NCBI RefSeq assembly: GCF_000400735.1
Contig: NZ_KE007366.1
Location: forward strand, 372,001-436,000
DNA from: Acinetobacter tandoii DSM 14970 = CIP 107469
Lineage (GTDB): Bacteria; Pseudomonadota; Gammaproteobacteria; Pseudomonadales; Moraxellaceae
Direction: 5' to 3'
DNA length: 64,000 nt
In this document: one piece after another, positions 18,981-28,490 of the stretch
Layout: each line of letters opens with the position of its first letter
How positions within the stretch are numbered: the stretch's first letter is position 1
Translations under genes and position numbers: made by a program
Notes under the pieces: generated by a model
What the model was told of the DNA's origin: nothing
The model's database searches: none
The model's input: the letters and a program-made list of their open reading frames with translations, nothing else

Positions 18981-20607
18981 AACTCAAACTCGACAATTGT
19001 TTTTTTAGTTCCTTTTCTAACTCTCTTGATTGGAGGAATAATGCATCTAAATCTTTTTCATATTCTTTTAACTTAAGATTAAAATCTTCATTCGTTAACT
19101 CTGAAAACTCAATCTTAATATCAAAGTACTGACCAGCACTTAAGCTATAATTTTTTGCTTCTATTTCGTCATATTCAACTAATACTGAAAATCTATCTTT
19201 CTCAGTTTTCGAATTAAATAATTCTATTATCTGCATTTCCTCCTCTAAAGTCAGAAGTGTTTTCTGATTTTTACCTTCTTTTACTTTATCTCCGAGATTT
19301 GAAGCATCTATTAAAATAACTTTTTCTTTATTAGTAGCATCAATGAATATTATTGATACATTGGTACCTGTAGTTGCAAAAATATTAGATGGCATAGAAA
19401 TAACTCCAGCTAACATTTTATTTTTAATTAAATGTTCACGGATATTTCTATCAATTCCTGATTGAGCAGATATAAAGCCAGTAGGTACCACTACAGCTGC
19501 CTTACCATTTTCTTTAAGAGAAAAAATAATATGCTGTAAAAACAACTGATATATTTCCATTTTATCAGTGTCTTTAGGTTTAATTTTAGGAATACCTGCA
19601 AAGAATCTCTCTTTATTGACTTTAGTATCCAAATTATCTCTGAAATCACTGAAATCTAATTTAAATGGCGGATTGGAAACAATATAGTCAAATTTTTTAA
19701 GCTCGCTTCCATCCTTATGATAAGGGTGAAGCATAGTATTACCCTGAATAACGTTTGGAATCGAATGAACTAAGTTATTCAGAATTAAGTTCAAACGCAG
19801 TAAATTAGACGACTTTTGAGAAATATCTTGAGTATAGATAGCACAACGAGTTTCACCAATAACATGAGCCACATTCATCAGCAATGTGCCTGACCCCGCC
19901 GCAGGATCATAACAAGTTACATTCTTGACTTGTCCCTGCATATCCTTGGGAACAAGTATTTCTGCCATAATCCGCGCAACTGCATGTGGTGTATAATATT
20001 CAGCATATTTACCCCCACTATTCGAGTTATAGTCCTTCACCAAATATTCAAAGATAGAAGCATAAAAATCGAACTTCTGATCAAAAATACGCTCAAAACT
20101 AAACTCTACTAATTCATTAATGATCGCTTTGCAAAATTCATCACGCTTAGAAGGATCACTAATAAACTGGCTAAGCTCATCAAATAGCTTGATTTTTGCA
20201 CCACCATCGGTTTGAACCGCAAAAATCTCATTATTCTGAATAGAAATATCTCTTAATGTATCATCAAAAAGTTTTGAAAAATCAGGTTCATTTTGTTGGC
20301 TGAATAGGTAACTTATAAAGTGCTGTGGTTTGAGAATTGCTGTATCTGCTGGCATTTGTAATGCAAGCATCTCTAACTCATCTTCCGACATGTTAGAGAG
20401 CACATCTTCCCATTTTTCAGCTTCAGCTAAACTTGGTTCAACTTTTTTTGCTTCATAAGCAAATTTATCATTCAAAAATTTATATAAAAAAGCCTGCGTG
20501 ATAATTTTAAATTCATTACCATCATTACCAAGTCCATAGTTAGCGCAGATAGCTTTTAAACCATCAATAAGCTCTCTAACTTTTTGCTGAAACTGAATTT
20601 CTACCAT
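18970..20607 (-). CDS. hsdM: Type I restriction enzyme methyltransferase subunit HsdM
   Basis: A 545-residue N6-adenine methyltransferase. YTPHAV is at residues 205-210, the S-adenosylmethionine-binding motif DPAAGSG at 234-240 and the catalytic motif NPPF at 312-315, which is the HsdM order. It methylates the host target and, with HsdR, forms the restriction complex. The start overlaps the end of hsdR by seven bases and the end overlaps hsdS, so the order is hsdR-hsdM-hsdS in one transcript. All motifs look intact. Confidence 0.95.
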   Translation of the reverse strand: MVEIQFQQKVRELIDGLKAICANYGLGNDGNEFKIITQAFLYKFLNDKFAYEAKKVEPSLAEAEKWEDVLSNMSEDELEMLALQMPADTAILKPQHFISYLFSQQNEPDFSKLFDDTLRDISIQNNEIFAVQTDGGAKIKLFDELSQFISDPSKRDEFCKAIINELVEFSFERIFDQKFDFYASIFEYLVKDYNSNSGGKYAEYYTPHAVARIMAEILVPKDMQGQVKNVTCYDPAAGSGTLLMNVAHVIGETRCAIYTQDISQKSSNLLRLNLILNNLVHSIPNVIQGNTMLHPYHKDGSELKKFDYIVSNPPFKLDFSDFRDNLDTKVNKERFFAGIPKIKPKDTDKMEIYQLFLQHIIFSLKENGKAAVVVPTGFISAQSGIDRNIREHLIKNKMLAGVISMPSNIFATTGTNVSIIFIDATNKEKVILIDASNLGDKVKEGKNQKTLLTLEEEMQIIELFNSKTEKDRFSVLVEYDEIEAKNYSLSAGQYFDIKIEFSELTNEDFNLKLKEYEKDLDALFLQSRELEKELKKQLSSLSYDH

Positions 20608-23600
20608 TGCCCTGAACCACCATTGAACTCTTTGAGGTACTCATTTACCACAAGCTGGTTAATATACCTTGTAGTCATGGGATTTAATGCAATGTTCTGT
20701 TCATTTTTAAAGCGTTTGATAATATTCGGCATCATCACTCGAGCAAAGTATGCTTCATTATCTAATACATTTTCACTGTCTAGCACGCGCTCATCTGCAT
20801 CCTGTTTGAGTCCGATCAAAGCTTCATAAATCTGTCTTTCAGATTTTGAAATATCTCCTTGCTCATACAGTCTCTTATGCACACGTGTGAACTTAATGTC
20901 CCCTTTATATTTATCACTGAGTTGCTTATTCGCACGATTCAATTCTTTTATACGCTCATGAATTTGTTGCAAAGTACCAATATTAGCGACCATCTCTTGC
21001 TGGGTGACTTCGCTCAATTTCTTCTTTTTGAATAGGCGTTCGAGTTCCTCTTTTAAGCAGATAAATTTCTCATCTTGCTGATCAAAATTACTTGCTAGAG
21101 CCTCTCTCGTTTTACGCAATGTATCTTTGAGTTGATCTGCTAGAACTAATTCTTCCTCAGCAATTTTCTTAAATTTGAAAATCACATCTTCAAGAGCTAA
21201 ATTAAGTAAATTTGTAGTGTCCTCACCACTTTCTATACTTTCCTTTAAATTCAGCATATCTAAATGGTTGCTAGTCTCTCGGAACATGATATTAATCTTT
21301 ACAAAGTCTAAAGATCGAAGTTGCTCATAGTCCCCCTGTAACCGCATGAGGTTATATAAGCTTTTTGCATCAGCTAAACTTTTCTTAAGTTCTAATACTT
21401 GTTTACGGTCAGAAATTTGTTGGATTTGCTCTGAGAAATTTTCCATGTTGTCCGTATTGAAACGGAATAATAGATCTTTAAGTTGATTAATTTCTTGATC
21501 AATTTCTTCTTTAGACTTAAAGAGATGAGAATAACTATCCATCTCATCACCTAGCTCCGCCTGTAACTCCTCAAAGTAAGCCTTGTTTGTTGCATCAAAT
21601 TCTTTTCGAATATCAGCAAAGTCAACAACGTAACCATACCTAAAATCTTTGTAAGTACGGTTCACACGAGTTAATGCCTGAAGCAAGTTATGCTCTCTGA
21701 TCACACGACCAATATAAAGCTTCTTTAATCGAGGTGCATCAAAACCTGTTAGCAACATGTTATAGACAAAGAGAAAATCAATTTTTCCTGCTTTAAAAGC
21801 ATCAATCCAATCTTTACGCTCTTGTTTATCACCCACATCATGTAAAATGAGCGCAGCAGATTTAACTTTGTTTTTTTCCTTTAAATGCTCTGTATAAGAT
21901 GTATCTGTCTTAATGGCATCATTGTCTTTTTTATATTTTGCATTAAAGATCTCAAACATCTGTTTCGCTTGTTCTGAGCTATCACAGATGACCATTCCAC
22001 CTATTGTCGAATCATTACAAGCTCCACGACTATTCTCAAAATCCTGAACAATGTAATCCAACATTGGTTCTACAAAAGTTGGATGTGCATAAATAATTTT
22101 TTTATCGACATCTCCCTGTTTAACCTCTGCTTGTGCTAATGCCTCTTGTAAAGCAATTTTATAGTTGGTTTGGATATCTTCTCGAATCAAACGTAATGTA
22201 TAGCCATCAGCAATTGAAGCATTGTAGTAATACTTATGAATGTAATCTCCAAACAACGATCTTGAATTATAATCTGTTCCTAATAGCGGAGTCCCTGTCA
22301 GACCAATTTTAATTGCATTACGATCAGAAACATCTAAATTTGCAAGAAAGCTACCTTTAGGATTGTAGCTACGATGTACCTCATCTAAGAAGTAAACACG
22401 CTGTATATCAATACTGTAATCCTTGGTGGAAACAATAGTTGGATCATCTGCAAACTTTTGAATATTGATTACAGTAATCTCTGGTTTCCCACTATTGTTA
22501 TGAATGACCTTAGTAGCCTTAATATCTTTAGTAAATTCATCTCTGGAATTTATCGTATGTACAACTAACCCACGACTAGTAAATTCACTCTGTGCTTGTT
22601 GAAGTAAATCAAGGCGATCTACAATGAAATAAAATTTAGCGATTACGTTGTTTCGTTGGTAATAATCAGTCAAGAACTTTACGTTAAAATAAGTTAGTGC
22701 TGTCTTACCACTACCTTGAGTATGCCAAATAATTCCTTTCCGAACTCCTTCATCAAGTTTTCTTTGAATTGCCTTAGTTGCGAATAGTTGTGGATAGCGC
22801 ATGATATGTTTTTGCACACCATTTTCTGTTTCCACATAAGCAATTGAATAACGTAACATAAATGCTAAACGCTCTCGGCTTAACAAAGAAGTACAAATTC
22901 GGTTAGTCGGTCTATTAGGATCTTTATTGGTAATAAATTCAGGGCTATTTTTAATCACTTCAAAGTTATTGTCTTTAAGAATGCGAATTTCTTCTGATTC
23001 AGCTAAGGGACTAAGTAAATGAGTTAGATTAAAAATTTCTTCTTCTCGGAAGTAATTAAAACTTGGCTTGTGATACGACGGAGTAGCATAAAAAGCTCCC
23101 ATGATTGGCTGAATAGCCTCATCGTCGTATTCCATATTATTTGAGAAGATCATGAACTGAGTAATGTTGATAAATCTTTTAAATTTAGAGTTTTGGAAAC
23201 GCTTATTTATGCGGTCTCTTTCTGCTAAGACACCATCTTTATTATTTGGTTTCTTCACCTCAATAAAAACTAAAGGCATACCATTTACTAGGATCGTGAT
23301 ATCAGGGCGGAATTCATCATCTCCATTTTGGCAAGTAAGCTCCGTAACAACATTGAATGTATTGTTATTGATATTTTCAAAATCAATGAGTTTGATGCCA
23401 GAGCGATTGACTAACTTGCTAAAGAACACTTTTCCCAAATCATCATTGTCTAAAGTTAGTTTTAGATCTTGTAACTCTCTTTGAATATCATCTTTTTCAA
23501 AGGAAGGATTAATTCTACTGATGGATTCAATGAAGATGTCTGGAAAAATGTTTGATTCCACATCCCATGTATGTTCATTTAAAGAAAGGTACTTATACCC

Positions 23601-23660
23601 GAGCCTTGTTAAATGAAGAATTGTTGGAATTTTTACACGAGCATCTTCATTAAACTTCAT
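20601..23660 (-). CDS. hsdR: Type I restriction enzyme endonuclease subunit HsdR
   Basis: A 1019-residue motor and nuclease subunit. The PD-(D/E)xK nuclease motif is visible near residues 118-136 (RPD ... FIEVKKP). The helicase part has HTQGSGKT (motif I), FLDEVHRSY (motif II), GLTGTPL (motif III) and QALTRVNR (motif VI). A long helical C-terminal domain follows, as is usual for the part that contacts HsdM. It leads the three-gene operon. All key residues are present, so a complete type I system is expected. Confidence 0.95.
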   Translation of the reverse strand: MKFNEDARVKIPTILHLTRLGYKYLSLNEHTWDVESNIFPDIFIESISRINPSFEKDDIQRELQDLKLTLDNDDLGKVFFSKLVNRSGIKLIDFENINNNTFNVVTELTCQNGDDEFRPDITILVNGMPLVFIEVKKPNNKDGVLAERDRINKRFQNSKFKRFINITQFMIFSNNMEYDDEAIQPIMGAFYATPSYHKPSFNYFREEEIFNLTHLLSPLAESEEIRILKDNNFEVIKNSPEFITNKDPNRPTNRICTSLLSRERLAFMLRYSIAYVETENGVQKHIMRYPQLFATKAIQRKLDEGVRKGIIWHTQGSGKTALTYFNVKFLTDYYQRNNVIAKFYFIVDRLDLLQQAQSEFTSRGLVVHTINSRDEFTKDIKATKVIHNNSGKPEITVINIQKFADDPTIVSTKDYSIDIQRVYFLDEVHRSYNPKGSFLANLDVSDRNAIKIGLTGTPLLGTDYNSRSLFGDYIHKYYYNASIADGYTLRLIREDIQTNYKIALQEALAQAEVKQGDVDKKIIYAHPTFVEPMLDYIVQDFENSRGACNDSTIGGMVICDSSEQAKQMFEIFNAKYKKDNDAIKTDTSYTEHLKEKNKVKSAALILHDVGDKQERKDWIDAFKAGKIDFLFVYNMLLTGFDAPRLKKLYIGRVIREHNLLQALTRVNRTYKDFRYGYVVDFADIRKEFDATNKAYFEELQAELGDEMDSYSHLFKSKEEIDQEINQLKDLLFRFNTDNMENFSEQIQQISDRKQVLELKKSLADAKSLYNLMRLQGDYEQLRSLDFVKINIMFRETSNHLDMLNLKESIESGEDTTNLLNLALEDVIFKFKKIAEEELVLADQLKDTLRKTREALASNFDQQDEKFICLKEELERLFKKKKLSEVTQQEMVANIGTLQQIHERIKELNRANKQLSDKYKGDIKFTRVHKRLYEQGDISKSERQIYEALIGLKQDADERVLDSENVLDNEAYFARVMMPNIIKRFKNEQNIALNPMTTRYINQLVVNEYLKEFNGGSGQW

Positions 23661-23702
23661 GGAACCCTCTAACTAAAATTTTAATTATCAAATACTAAGC
23701 TA

Positions 23703-23969
23703 CTATAATACATATAAAACTCTACCAATGGGTAAAAGCAAATTCTGATATTTTACTCTTTGTTTAATTCGTAGATTTCTCCCTCCAAAAATCCATATCC
23801 ATTTTCTTCTCCCTATGCATATCTGAGCCAAAACTAATGCTAATAATTCTATTAAATTTAGTAAGTTAACTAAAAATAACTGATACAAAAGCCCCATATA
23901 AAAATTAATGGTTCCTTGAACTAATTCATCTACGTATTCATCTACGTATTCATTATAGTATTTTATCAC
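23703..23969 (-). CDS. Doubtful short frame upstream of hsdR
   Basis: An 88-codon frame with hydrophobic and basic stretches and no recognised family. Its 5' end contains a 12-base tandem duplication (CTACGTATTCAT twice, about 23930-23953) that gives EYVDEYVDE. It fills the hsdR upstream gap (23661-24039), where a promoter is expected. I think it is more likely decayed or non-coding sequence than a gene. Confidence 0.2.
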   Translation of the reverse strand: MIKYYNEYVDEYVDELVQGTINFYMGLLYQLFLVNLLNLIELLALVLAQICIGRRKWIWIFGGRNLRIKQRVKYQNLLLPIGRVLYVL

Positions 23970-24039
23970 CTTAACAGTTGATTCTTAAGATAAAAATTTA
24001 AAGTAGTCTACTAATAAAAAGGGAGCGTAGGCTCCCATC

Positions 24040-24270
24040 TTATTCACGGCTCGCCAACTTACTTTCAATCCATTGATTAATCTCATAAGCTGACCAACCG
24101 ATACGATTCTGAGTTATTTTTACTTTTTTGGGAAAAGTCGGATCATAGTAAGGTGAGTATTCATCCATCATTTCATAAATTGTTGATCTACCTACACCAA
24201 CAAATTTAATTACTTCTTTAATACTAATCAGTTGATTCATTTGAAAAGTTTGTCCAACAAACGCATTCAT
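24040..24270 (-). CDS. AlpA-like DNA-binding regulator of element C
   Basis: A 76-residue protein with the AlpA-type helix-turn-helix: LISIKEVIKFVGVGRSTIYEMM, the wing FPKKVKITQNRIGW, and the closing helix SAYEINQWIESKLASRE. It probably controls the element's integrase or excision. The ATG at 24270 is preceded by GGAGT at a good distance, so I chose it over the internal ATG at 24240. It lies downstream of the YqaJ/DUF932 group on the same strand. Confidence 0.82.
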   Translation of the reverse strand: MNAFVGQTFQMNQLISIKEVIKFVGVGRSTIYEMMDEYSPYYDPTFPKKVKITQNRIGWSAYEINQWIESKLASRE

Positions 24271-24338
24271 GAAATTTACTCCAAATCAATAATGCGAGCG
24301 TTACTGCTCAAATAATCAGGAGGTCTGTAAAAAATTAA

Positions 24339-25268
24339 CTAATTCACTGCCCTCACACTCCCCTGTAACCCTTTCTGCATATCCTGTACAAATCCATTAT
24401 CTTGATTGAGCTTAGGTTTAGTCTTGGATCTCGAATCAATAGGCTGTTGCTCAACTTCAGAAGATTTTTCCACGTAAAAGTCCTCAACAATTTCCAATCC
24501 CTCATCACCACCCACTTCAAACTGTGCATTGCTCAAGCCTAGTCGTGCTGTTGCATCTAAGGCATTTTGATTGAAGCCTACGGTTTTACTTTGTTGGTCA
24601 ATCTCCTTGGCAGCTTGAATCGCTTGTTGAAGGTTTATGCCATCTCGTAAGGTTAAATCCACGTAATAGACTGGCATACGATAGCTTTGCGTGGTGCTCT
24701 TGCCTCTTAAAGTGAGTTGCAAAGGTAGGCATGAAAGTAAGCCATTGGATGCTGCATGGTAATAACTGAGCCGTGCTGCCAAGGTACGAATGCTATTAAA
24801 GCCTGTGGTTCTAAAGATGAATGTTCCTAGTTCATCCGATTCATCTAAATTGACATACAAACGACCATAAGGCTTACACAGCCCACCTTGCGCCAATGGG
24901 CATAGATCAGGTGATGGACAGGGATGATGTTCAACCCCTTGATTGGTCAGCCGTTGGCAAGTTTCACCATTCCCCACACAAACAGGTCTACCAGTTTGCC
25001 GGTCAAACAAGCTGTACTCTGCTCGAAGGTTCAGTTCAGGATCATTGAAGATCATACGGACTGGTATTGAACGGAGTTTTTGATTCGGTGCTTTGGCCCG
25101 AAGCTGTTCATCCAGTGGATGTTTCACCCAACCCTCTTTATTTTGGATTTGGGAGGTCAAAGTAAATTGATCATCCTTTTCAGGGACACGTTTACCATTC
25201 TTTTCCACCATTTTACCGATACTGATCCGTCCGAGTATTGGCGGTGTAATTGCTAAACCTTTGATCAT
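24339..25268 (-). CDS. Conserved mobile-element protein, possible recombination directionality factor
   Basis: A 309-residue protein of a kind found beside YqaJ and DUF932 genes in plasmids and integrative elements, annotated in databases as 'hydrolase or metal-binding protein' or 'recombination directionality factor' (recalled, not searched). It starts MIKGLAITPPILGRISIG. A cysteine-rich centre (residues about 96-135, with CVGNGETC and CPSPDLCPLAQGGLC) could bind a metal. The rest shows an alternating strand pattern and a Pro/Ser-rich C-terminal tail. A GAGGATATC ribosome site precedes the ATG. The biochemical role is not established. Confidence 0.6.
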   Translation of the reverse strand: MIKGLAITPPILGRISIGKMVEKNGKRVPEKDDQFTLTSQIQNKEGWVKHPLDEQLRAKAPNQKLRSIPVRMIFNDPELNLRAEYSLFDRQTGRPVCVGNGETCQRLTNQGVEHHPCPSPDLCPLAQGGLCKPYGRLYVNLDESDELGTFIFRTTGFNSIRTLAARLSYYHAASNGLLSCLPLQLTLRGKSTTQSYRMPVYYVDLTLRDGINLQQAIQAAKEIDQQSKTVGFNQNALDATARLGLSNAQFEVGGDEGLEIVEDFYVEKSSEVEQQPIDSRSKTKPKLNQDNGFVQDMQKGLQGSVRAVN

Positions 25269-25304
25269 GTTGATATCCTCACTTTCTATAAATTAAATAC
25301 GTAT

Positions 25305-25325
25305 AAAAAAGCCCATATAGTGGGC
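25305..25325 (-). terminator. Terminator between the yqaJ gene and the RDF-like gene
   Basis: The stem GCCCA-TATAG-TGGGC is preceded on the plus strand by an A run, so on the minus strand it is a hairpin followed by Ts, downstream of the yqaJ-type gene. Confidence 0.55.
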
Positions 25326-25389
25326 ATGGGCTGATATGAGCTTGTGTGATTGAATTAATGGTTTGATGCTGATGTGGATAAAATTTGAC

Positions 25390-26433
25390 TTATCCACCGT
25401 TGGCATAAATCTGAAAACGCCGTGTCCCTTGCTTGGCTTGTGGAAATTGATTGAGATACTCGGGATATGATTTAAGCAAGGCTTTACTGTCTAAGCTGAC
25501 CGAGTCTTTAGCCTTTTTCCATGTGACTGAACCCGTTTTAAAAGTCGCTCGTTCAGCCTCTTGCATCTTGGCTTGTAACTGATGTTTGAGTAGGTCAAAT
25601 TGCTCTTGATGCTTTTCAACTTGATTGCGTACTCGGATCAGTTGTTCAAACTGTTGATTGGCTTGCTCATCTCCAGATAAGTCTGTCGTACTGAGTGGGA
25701 TATGTTCTGGATACAGAAGCTGTAAGGCTTTGGCTGCTGATTCGCTGGCATCTGCTTCAGGTGGGGTATCCTTTTCCACACACTCCCAGAAGTAACGTTC
25801 GGCATTAATGATGTGTTGGATCACCGATTCTGAACGTGTCACTTTAAAAATCCGGGTTTCATGTCCACAGAGCAACACACAAATATGCGCTGCTTGTTTG
25901 CCTGTCACAGCCAATTGATGTTGCACCTGACATAAGACATACAATGGCACCCCATCTCTCCACAGTTTGGCCCCATATTCCCCTGCAGTTTTACATTCCA
26001 GTATTTGTACATCGGCATCTCCAACAACTGAGTAATCCAAGTTGGCTAACATAAAATGCTTGTCTGGATCAGGGTGTTGTAACACGGCATTGACCCGACG
26101 GACTTTATAGTTGGTATGCATGCTGTAGTATTCCGCAACGAGTGGTTCCAGCCGTTTACCCCAGTACAAGGGTGCATGACCTTCACTTTCATCTTCGATA
26201 TTCTGTTGAATGCGTCCTGTCTTAATCATCCATAGTTCGAGCATCGACATATAAGGGTTTAGACCACAAGCTGCGGCACAGTCGCTGCTGCCAATACCTT
26301 TACGTCGTACTTCCAGCCATTCGGCCTGAGTCATATTTTTAGTCTCAACAAAGCGTTTTGCCGTGAAGAGTTTCGGACGATTGGTGTGGATATTGAGTGT
26401 TGCGTTGTTTGGATGAATTACGGCTGAGTTCAT
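25390..26433 (-). CDS. YqaJ-type viral recombinase / lambda-exonuclease family nuclease
   Basis: A 347-residue nuclease of the YqaJ family. The N-terminal part has the family start WLEVRRKGIGSSDCAAACGLNPY, then LEPLVAEYYS. The active-site region GDADVQILECKTA holds the D...ExK of the PD-(D/E)xK fold, followed by YVLCQVQHQLAV. Such enzymes resect double-stranded ends for single-strand annealing recombination in phages and mobile elements. A helical C-terminal region (residues about 245-310) is extra. The matching annealing protein is not obvious; the adjacent RDF-like or DUF932 protein may serve the partner role, by inference. Confidence 0.88.
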   Translation of the reverse strand: MNSAVIHPNNATLNIHTNRPKLFTAKRFVETKNMTQAEWLEVRRKGIGSSDCAAACGLNPYMSMLELWMIKTGRIQQNIEDESEGHAPLYWGKRLEPLVAEYYSMHTNYKVRRVNAVLQHPDPDKHFMLANLDYSVVGDADVQILECKTAGEYGAKLWRDGVPLYVLCQVQHQLAVTGKQAAHICVLLCGHETRIFKVTRSESVIQHIINAERYFWECVEKDTPPEADASESAAKALQLLYPEHIPLSTTDLSGDEQANQQFEQLIRVRNQVEKHQEQFDLLKHQLQAKMQEAERATFKTGSVTWKKAKDSVSLDSKALLKSYPEYLNQFPQAKQGTRRFQIYANGG

Positions 26434-26466
26434 AGCGATTTCCTGTCATTGTTGAATTTTGGGCAT

Positions 26467-26497
26467 AAAAAAAGCCGTGTCCGTAGACACAGCTTTT
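26467..26497 (-). terminator. Terminator after the DUF932 gene
   Basis: The stem AAAAGC-GTGTC / GACAC-GCTTTT with a CGTA loop and an A run on the plus strand makes a minus-strand terminator between the DUF932 gene and the yqaJ-type gene. Confidence 0.7.
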
Positions 26498-26582
26498 GAA
26501 TAAAATAGTTAAGTCATTTGTTAGGTTGAGCGTTTCAGTATTGCGATGAGTCAGCTTAGGCTAATCAATAGATGCTTTGAAA

Positions 26583-27629
26583 TTAAGCCAACATGCGTAA
26601 AGCTTGTTCCAGTCCACGTTGTTTGAGACCTGCCCCTGCCCCGAACCAAGCAGAATCAAGCCGATGATCCTGACTCATGGCTCTTCTTTCATGGTCACAG
26701 AATTCCGTGATACTGCAAAGTAAGCCATAAGCCGTGTCTTTGACTGAACTCAGTTCTGCCCCACGACCATGCCCATTAAACATGGTCATGACTTTAGACA
26801 TGGCACGTCCATTCGGTTCAGTCTTGTTGTCTGCTTTGGTAGCTGAGTTGGCTTGGGTAGCGACATTGCGGTAGAACTGAATAATGCCATCCTCCTGCTC
26901 CATTGGACTCAGGCTGGTATTGTTAAACACTGTATCAAAATATGCTGCCGCTTCAGTTTGTGTGACTTTACGCTGACTGAGTTGTTTCATTTCATACATA
27001 TGTTCATCCCATGCACGTACTGAAATCCCCAATTGCTGTTTAATTTTCTCTGCATCGAACTTGGTGCTGTGCGGGACTTTGACTACACCTGCACTGCTAT
27101 TCTGACCTTTCAGAGCAATCGCTAAGGTGTTGTTACACACTACTCGGATACTGGTGAATTGTGCTGTGGTCGCTAAAGTTCCATCACAGGCTGTGGCTAA
27201 GAGGATGTAGCCATTACTAACATCTTTGCCTTTTAAAGCTGAGGTCTGTCCAGTTTTGGCTAATGCCCAGAACTTCTTACCGCCTTTGAGTACACCCGCG
27301 GTTTCCAGTTCAAAGCCCGATTTTTCGGTCAGGTCTTTGTAGAAATTTAGAATTTCCATTGGTTGCACCTCTTGATAGCGTTGACTGACCACAGACAAGG
27401 GTGCATGAGTATCAGAGCGATATAAAACACGTTGTTCCTCATAGGGCATGATGATGCTTTGCCCACGGTCATTTTTAGCCATATAGCTGACATCTGAAGA
27501 CTCAATCCTCCAATCCATGCCTGCCTGCTGTGCCCAGACTTCAAGCGGCTGATTTTGGCTAAGTTGATTACCTAAGCCATGCCAAGGGGTTTCACCAACA
27601 TAGGCCATTTGTTCAATTTGATGTGCCAT
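26583..27629 (-). CDS. DUF932 phage/plasmid-like protein
   Basis: A 348-residue protein of the DUF932 family (TIGR03299-like): it opens AYVGETPWHGLGNQL, then has YRSDTHAPLSVVSQRYQEVQP and the conserved RVVCNNTL. The family is widespread in phages and conjugative elements, usually next to YqaJ-type recombinases as here; its molecular role is unknown. The gene ends with GAGAGLKQRGLEQALRMLA and is of normal length. It is separated from the yqaJ-type gene by a terminator, so the two have separate transcripts or partial read-through. Confidence 0.88.
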   Translation of the reverse strand: MAHQIEQMAYVGETPWHGLGNQLSQNQPLEVWAQQAGMDWRIESSDVSYMAKNDRGQSIIMPYEEQRVLYRSDTHAPLSVVSQRYQEVQPMEILNFYKDLTEKSGFELETAGVLKGGKKFWALAKTGQTSALKGKDVSNGYILLATACDGTLATTAQFTSIRVVCNNTLAIALKGQNSSAGVVKVPHSTKFDAEKIKQQLGISVRAWDEHMYEMKQLSQRKVTQTEAAAYFDTVFNNTSLSPMEQEDGIIQFYRNVATQANSATKADNKTEPNGRAMSKVMTMFNGHGRGAELSSVKDTAYGLLCSITEFCDHERRAMSQDHRLDSAWFGAGAGLKQRGLEQALRMLA

Positions 27630-27692
27630 GATTTTAATTCCTATAAAAAGTTGAATTGCTGTAAAAGGTAATTAGATAAATTTATTTAAAAA

Positions 27693-28010
27693 TTAGTTAC
27701 GGATGCTTGGACTAAAATCGCGGTCACAGTCGTTGCAGTAATAATGTCGGCTATAAACAGGATGTGAGCTGTTTTGGACTTCATCCTCCGTCACCAGCAT
27801 CCAAATGCCGCCGATCAGCACCCCGACTAGGGCGCCTGCAATCGGGGGGATATTTAAACTTTTCGAAACACTGATACCTAAAGTTGCCAATGCCAGAGGT
27901 GACATCACATTGTTTTGCGCTGAAGGTAAATTGCTGTTGCTGACGAAATGTTGTGGGGATTCCAGCAGTACCGTGTCTCGGGACTGACAATAAGGACATG
28001 GCAAACTCAT
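27693..28010 (-). CDS. Small membrane protein with split zinc ribbon
   Basis: A 105-residue protein. CPYC at residues 5-8 and CNDC near residue 93 could form one four-cysteine zinc site from the two ends of the chain. Between them lies a hydrophobic Gly/Ala/Ile stretch (residues 50-73) long enough to cross or enter the membrane. No family is recognised. It lies just upstream of the DUF932 gene on the same strand and may share its promoter. Confidence 0.65.
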   Translation of the reverse strand: MSLPCPYCQSRDTVLLESPQHFVSNSNLPSAQNNVMSPLALATLGISVSKSLNIPPIAGALVGVLIGGIWMLVTEDEVQNSSHPVYSRHYYCNDCDRDFSPSIRN

Positions 28011-28043
28011 CTAAATAATTCCTGTAATAAAAAATGAGTGAAA

Positions 28044-28074
28044 TAAAAAAAACCCTGCTTTGGGGGAAAGCAGG
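28044..28074 (-). terminator. Terminator-like hairpin
   Basis: CCTGCTTT / AAAGCAGG with a GGGGG loop, and an A run on the plus strand, forms a minus-strand terminator just upstream of the small zinc-ribbon gene. It would stop leftward transcription arriving from the structured-RNA region. Confidence 0.6.
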
Positions 28075-28280
28075 CAAAGCGTGAATTGGGTTATTGCATA
28101 AGGCTGTTTTGAAGGAGCCACATGCTTCTCATTTAAATGATATGTATCTGTATTTTTTTTAGGATGTGATTTTAATCGACGCTTTTTTAGATCAATTTTA
28201 ATGACTTGATACAGGGATCAATTGACCTGATTTTTATCAGCGATTATGATGCAAGGGCTGGCCTACATTGCCAGTCGGTT

Positions 28281-28470
28281 TTAGCAGACCGCAGATCCAG
28301 CACGGTATATGAAAGTTATTTTGTATGTCGTGGAACCCTCGTGTCCCCCTGTTGTTGCGGTAGGACGGGAGGGGGACGCCTTGTGCGTGCTGGTTCCTTG
28401 GATCCCAGTCTGCTAACCCCCTTTCGTTCTGCCACCATTATTTAGCAGTAATTTGGTAGAACTTCTTATA
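28281..28470 (+). ncRNA. Strongly structured RNA candidate of element C
   Basis: Nested complementary arms are read directly from the sequence. TTAGCAGAC (28281-28289) pairs with GTCTGCTAA (28408-28416); GATCC (28294-28298) with GGATC (28400-28404); AGCACG (28299-28304) with CGTGCT (28386-28391); and GTCCCCCT (28343-28350) with AGGGGGAC (28370-28377). A second hairpin follows from TTCTGCCACCATTA. The local base composition is far richer in G and C than its surroundings. It stands in a 745-base stretch with no sizeable gene (28078-28823) and immediately precedes a tiny frame at 28491. Similar structured leaders with a CTGCCACCAT-containing final hairpin occur in the prophage at 58881. It may be a C4-like antisense RNA or an unknown class. 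Confidence 0.6.
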
Positions 28471-28490
28471 ATTCCAAGGAGTCATCTATC

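Noticed and set aside
28206..28445. An 80-codon protein frame
   Set aside because: It lies over the nested stems of the structured RNA, has no ribosome site and no protein-like composition.
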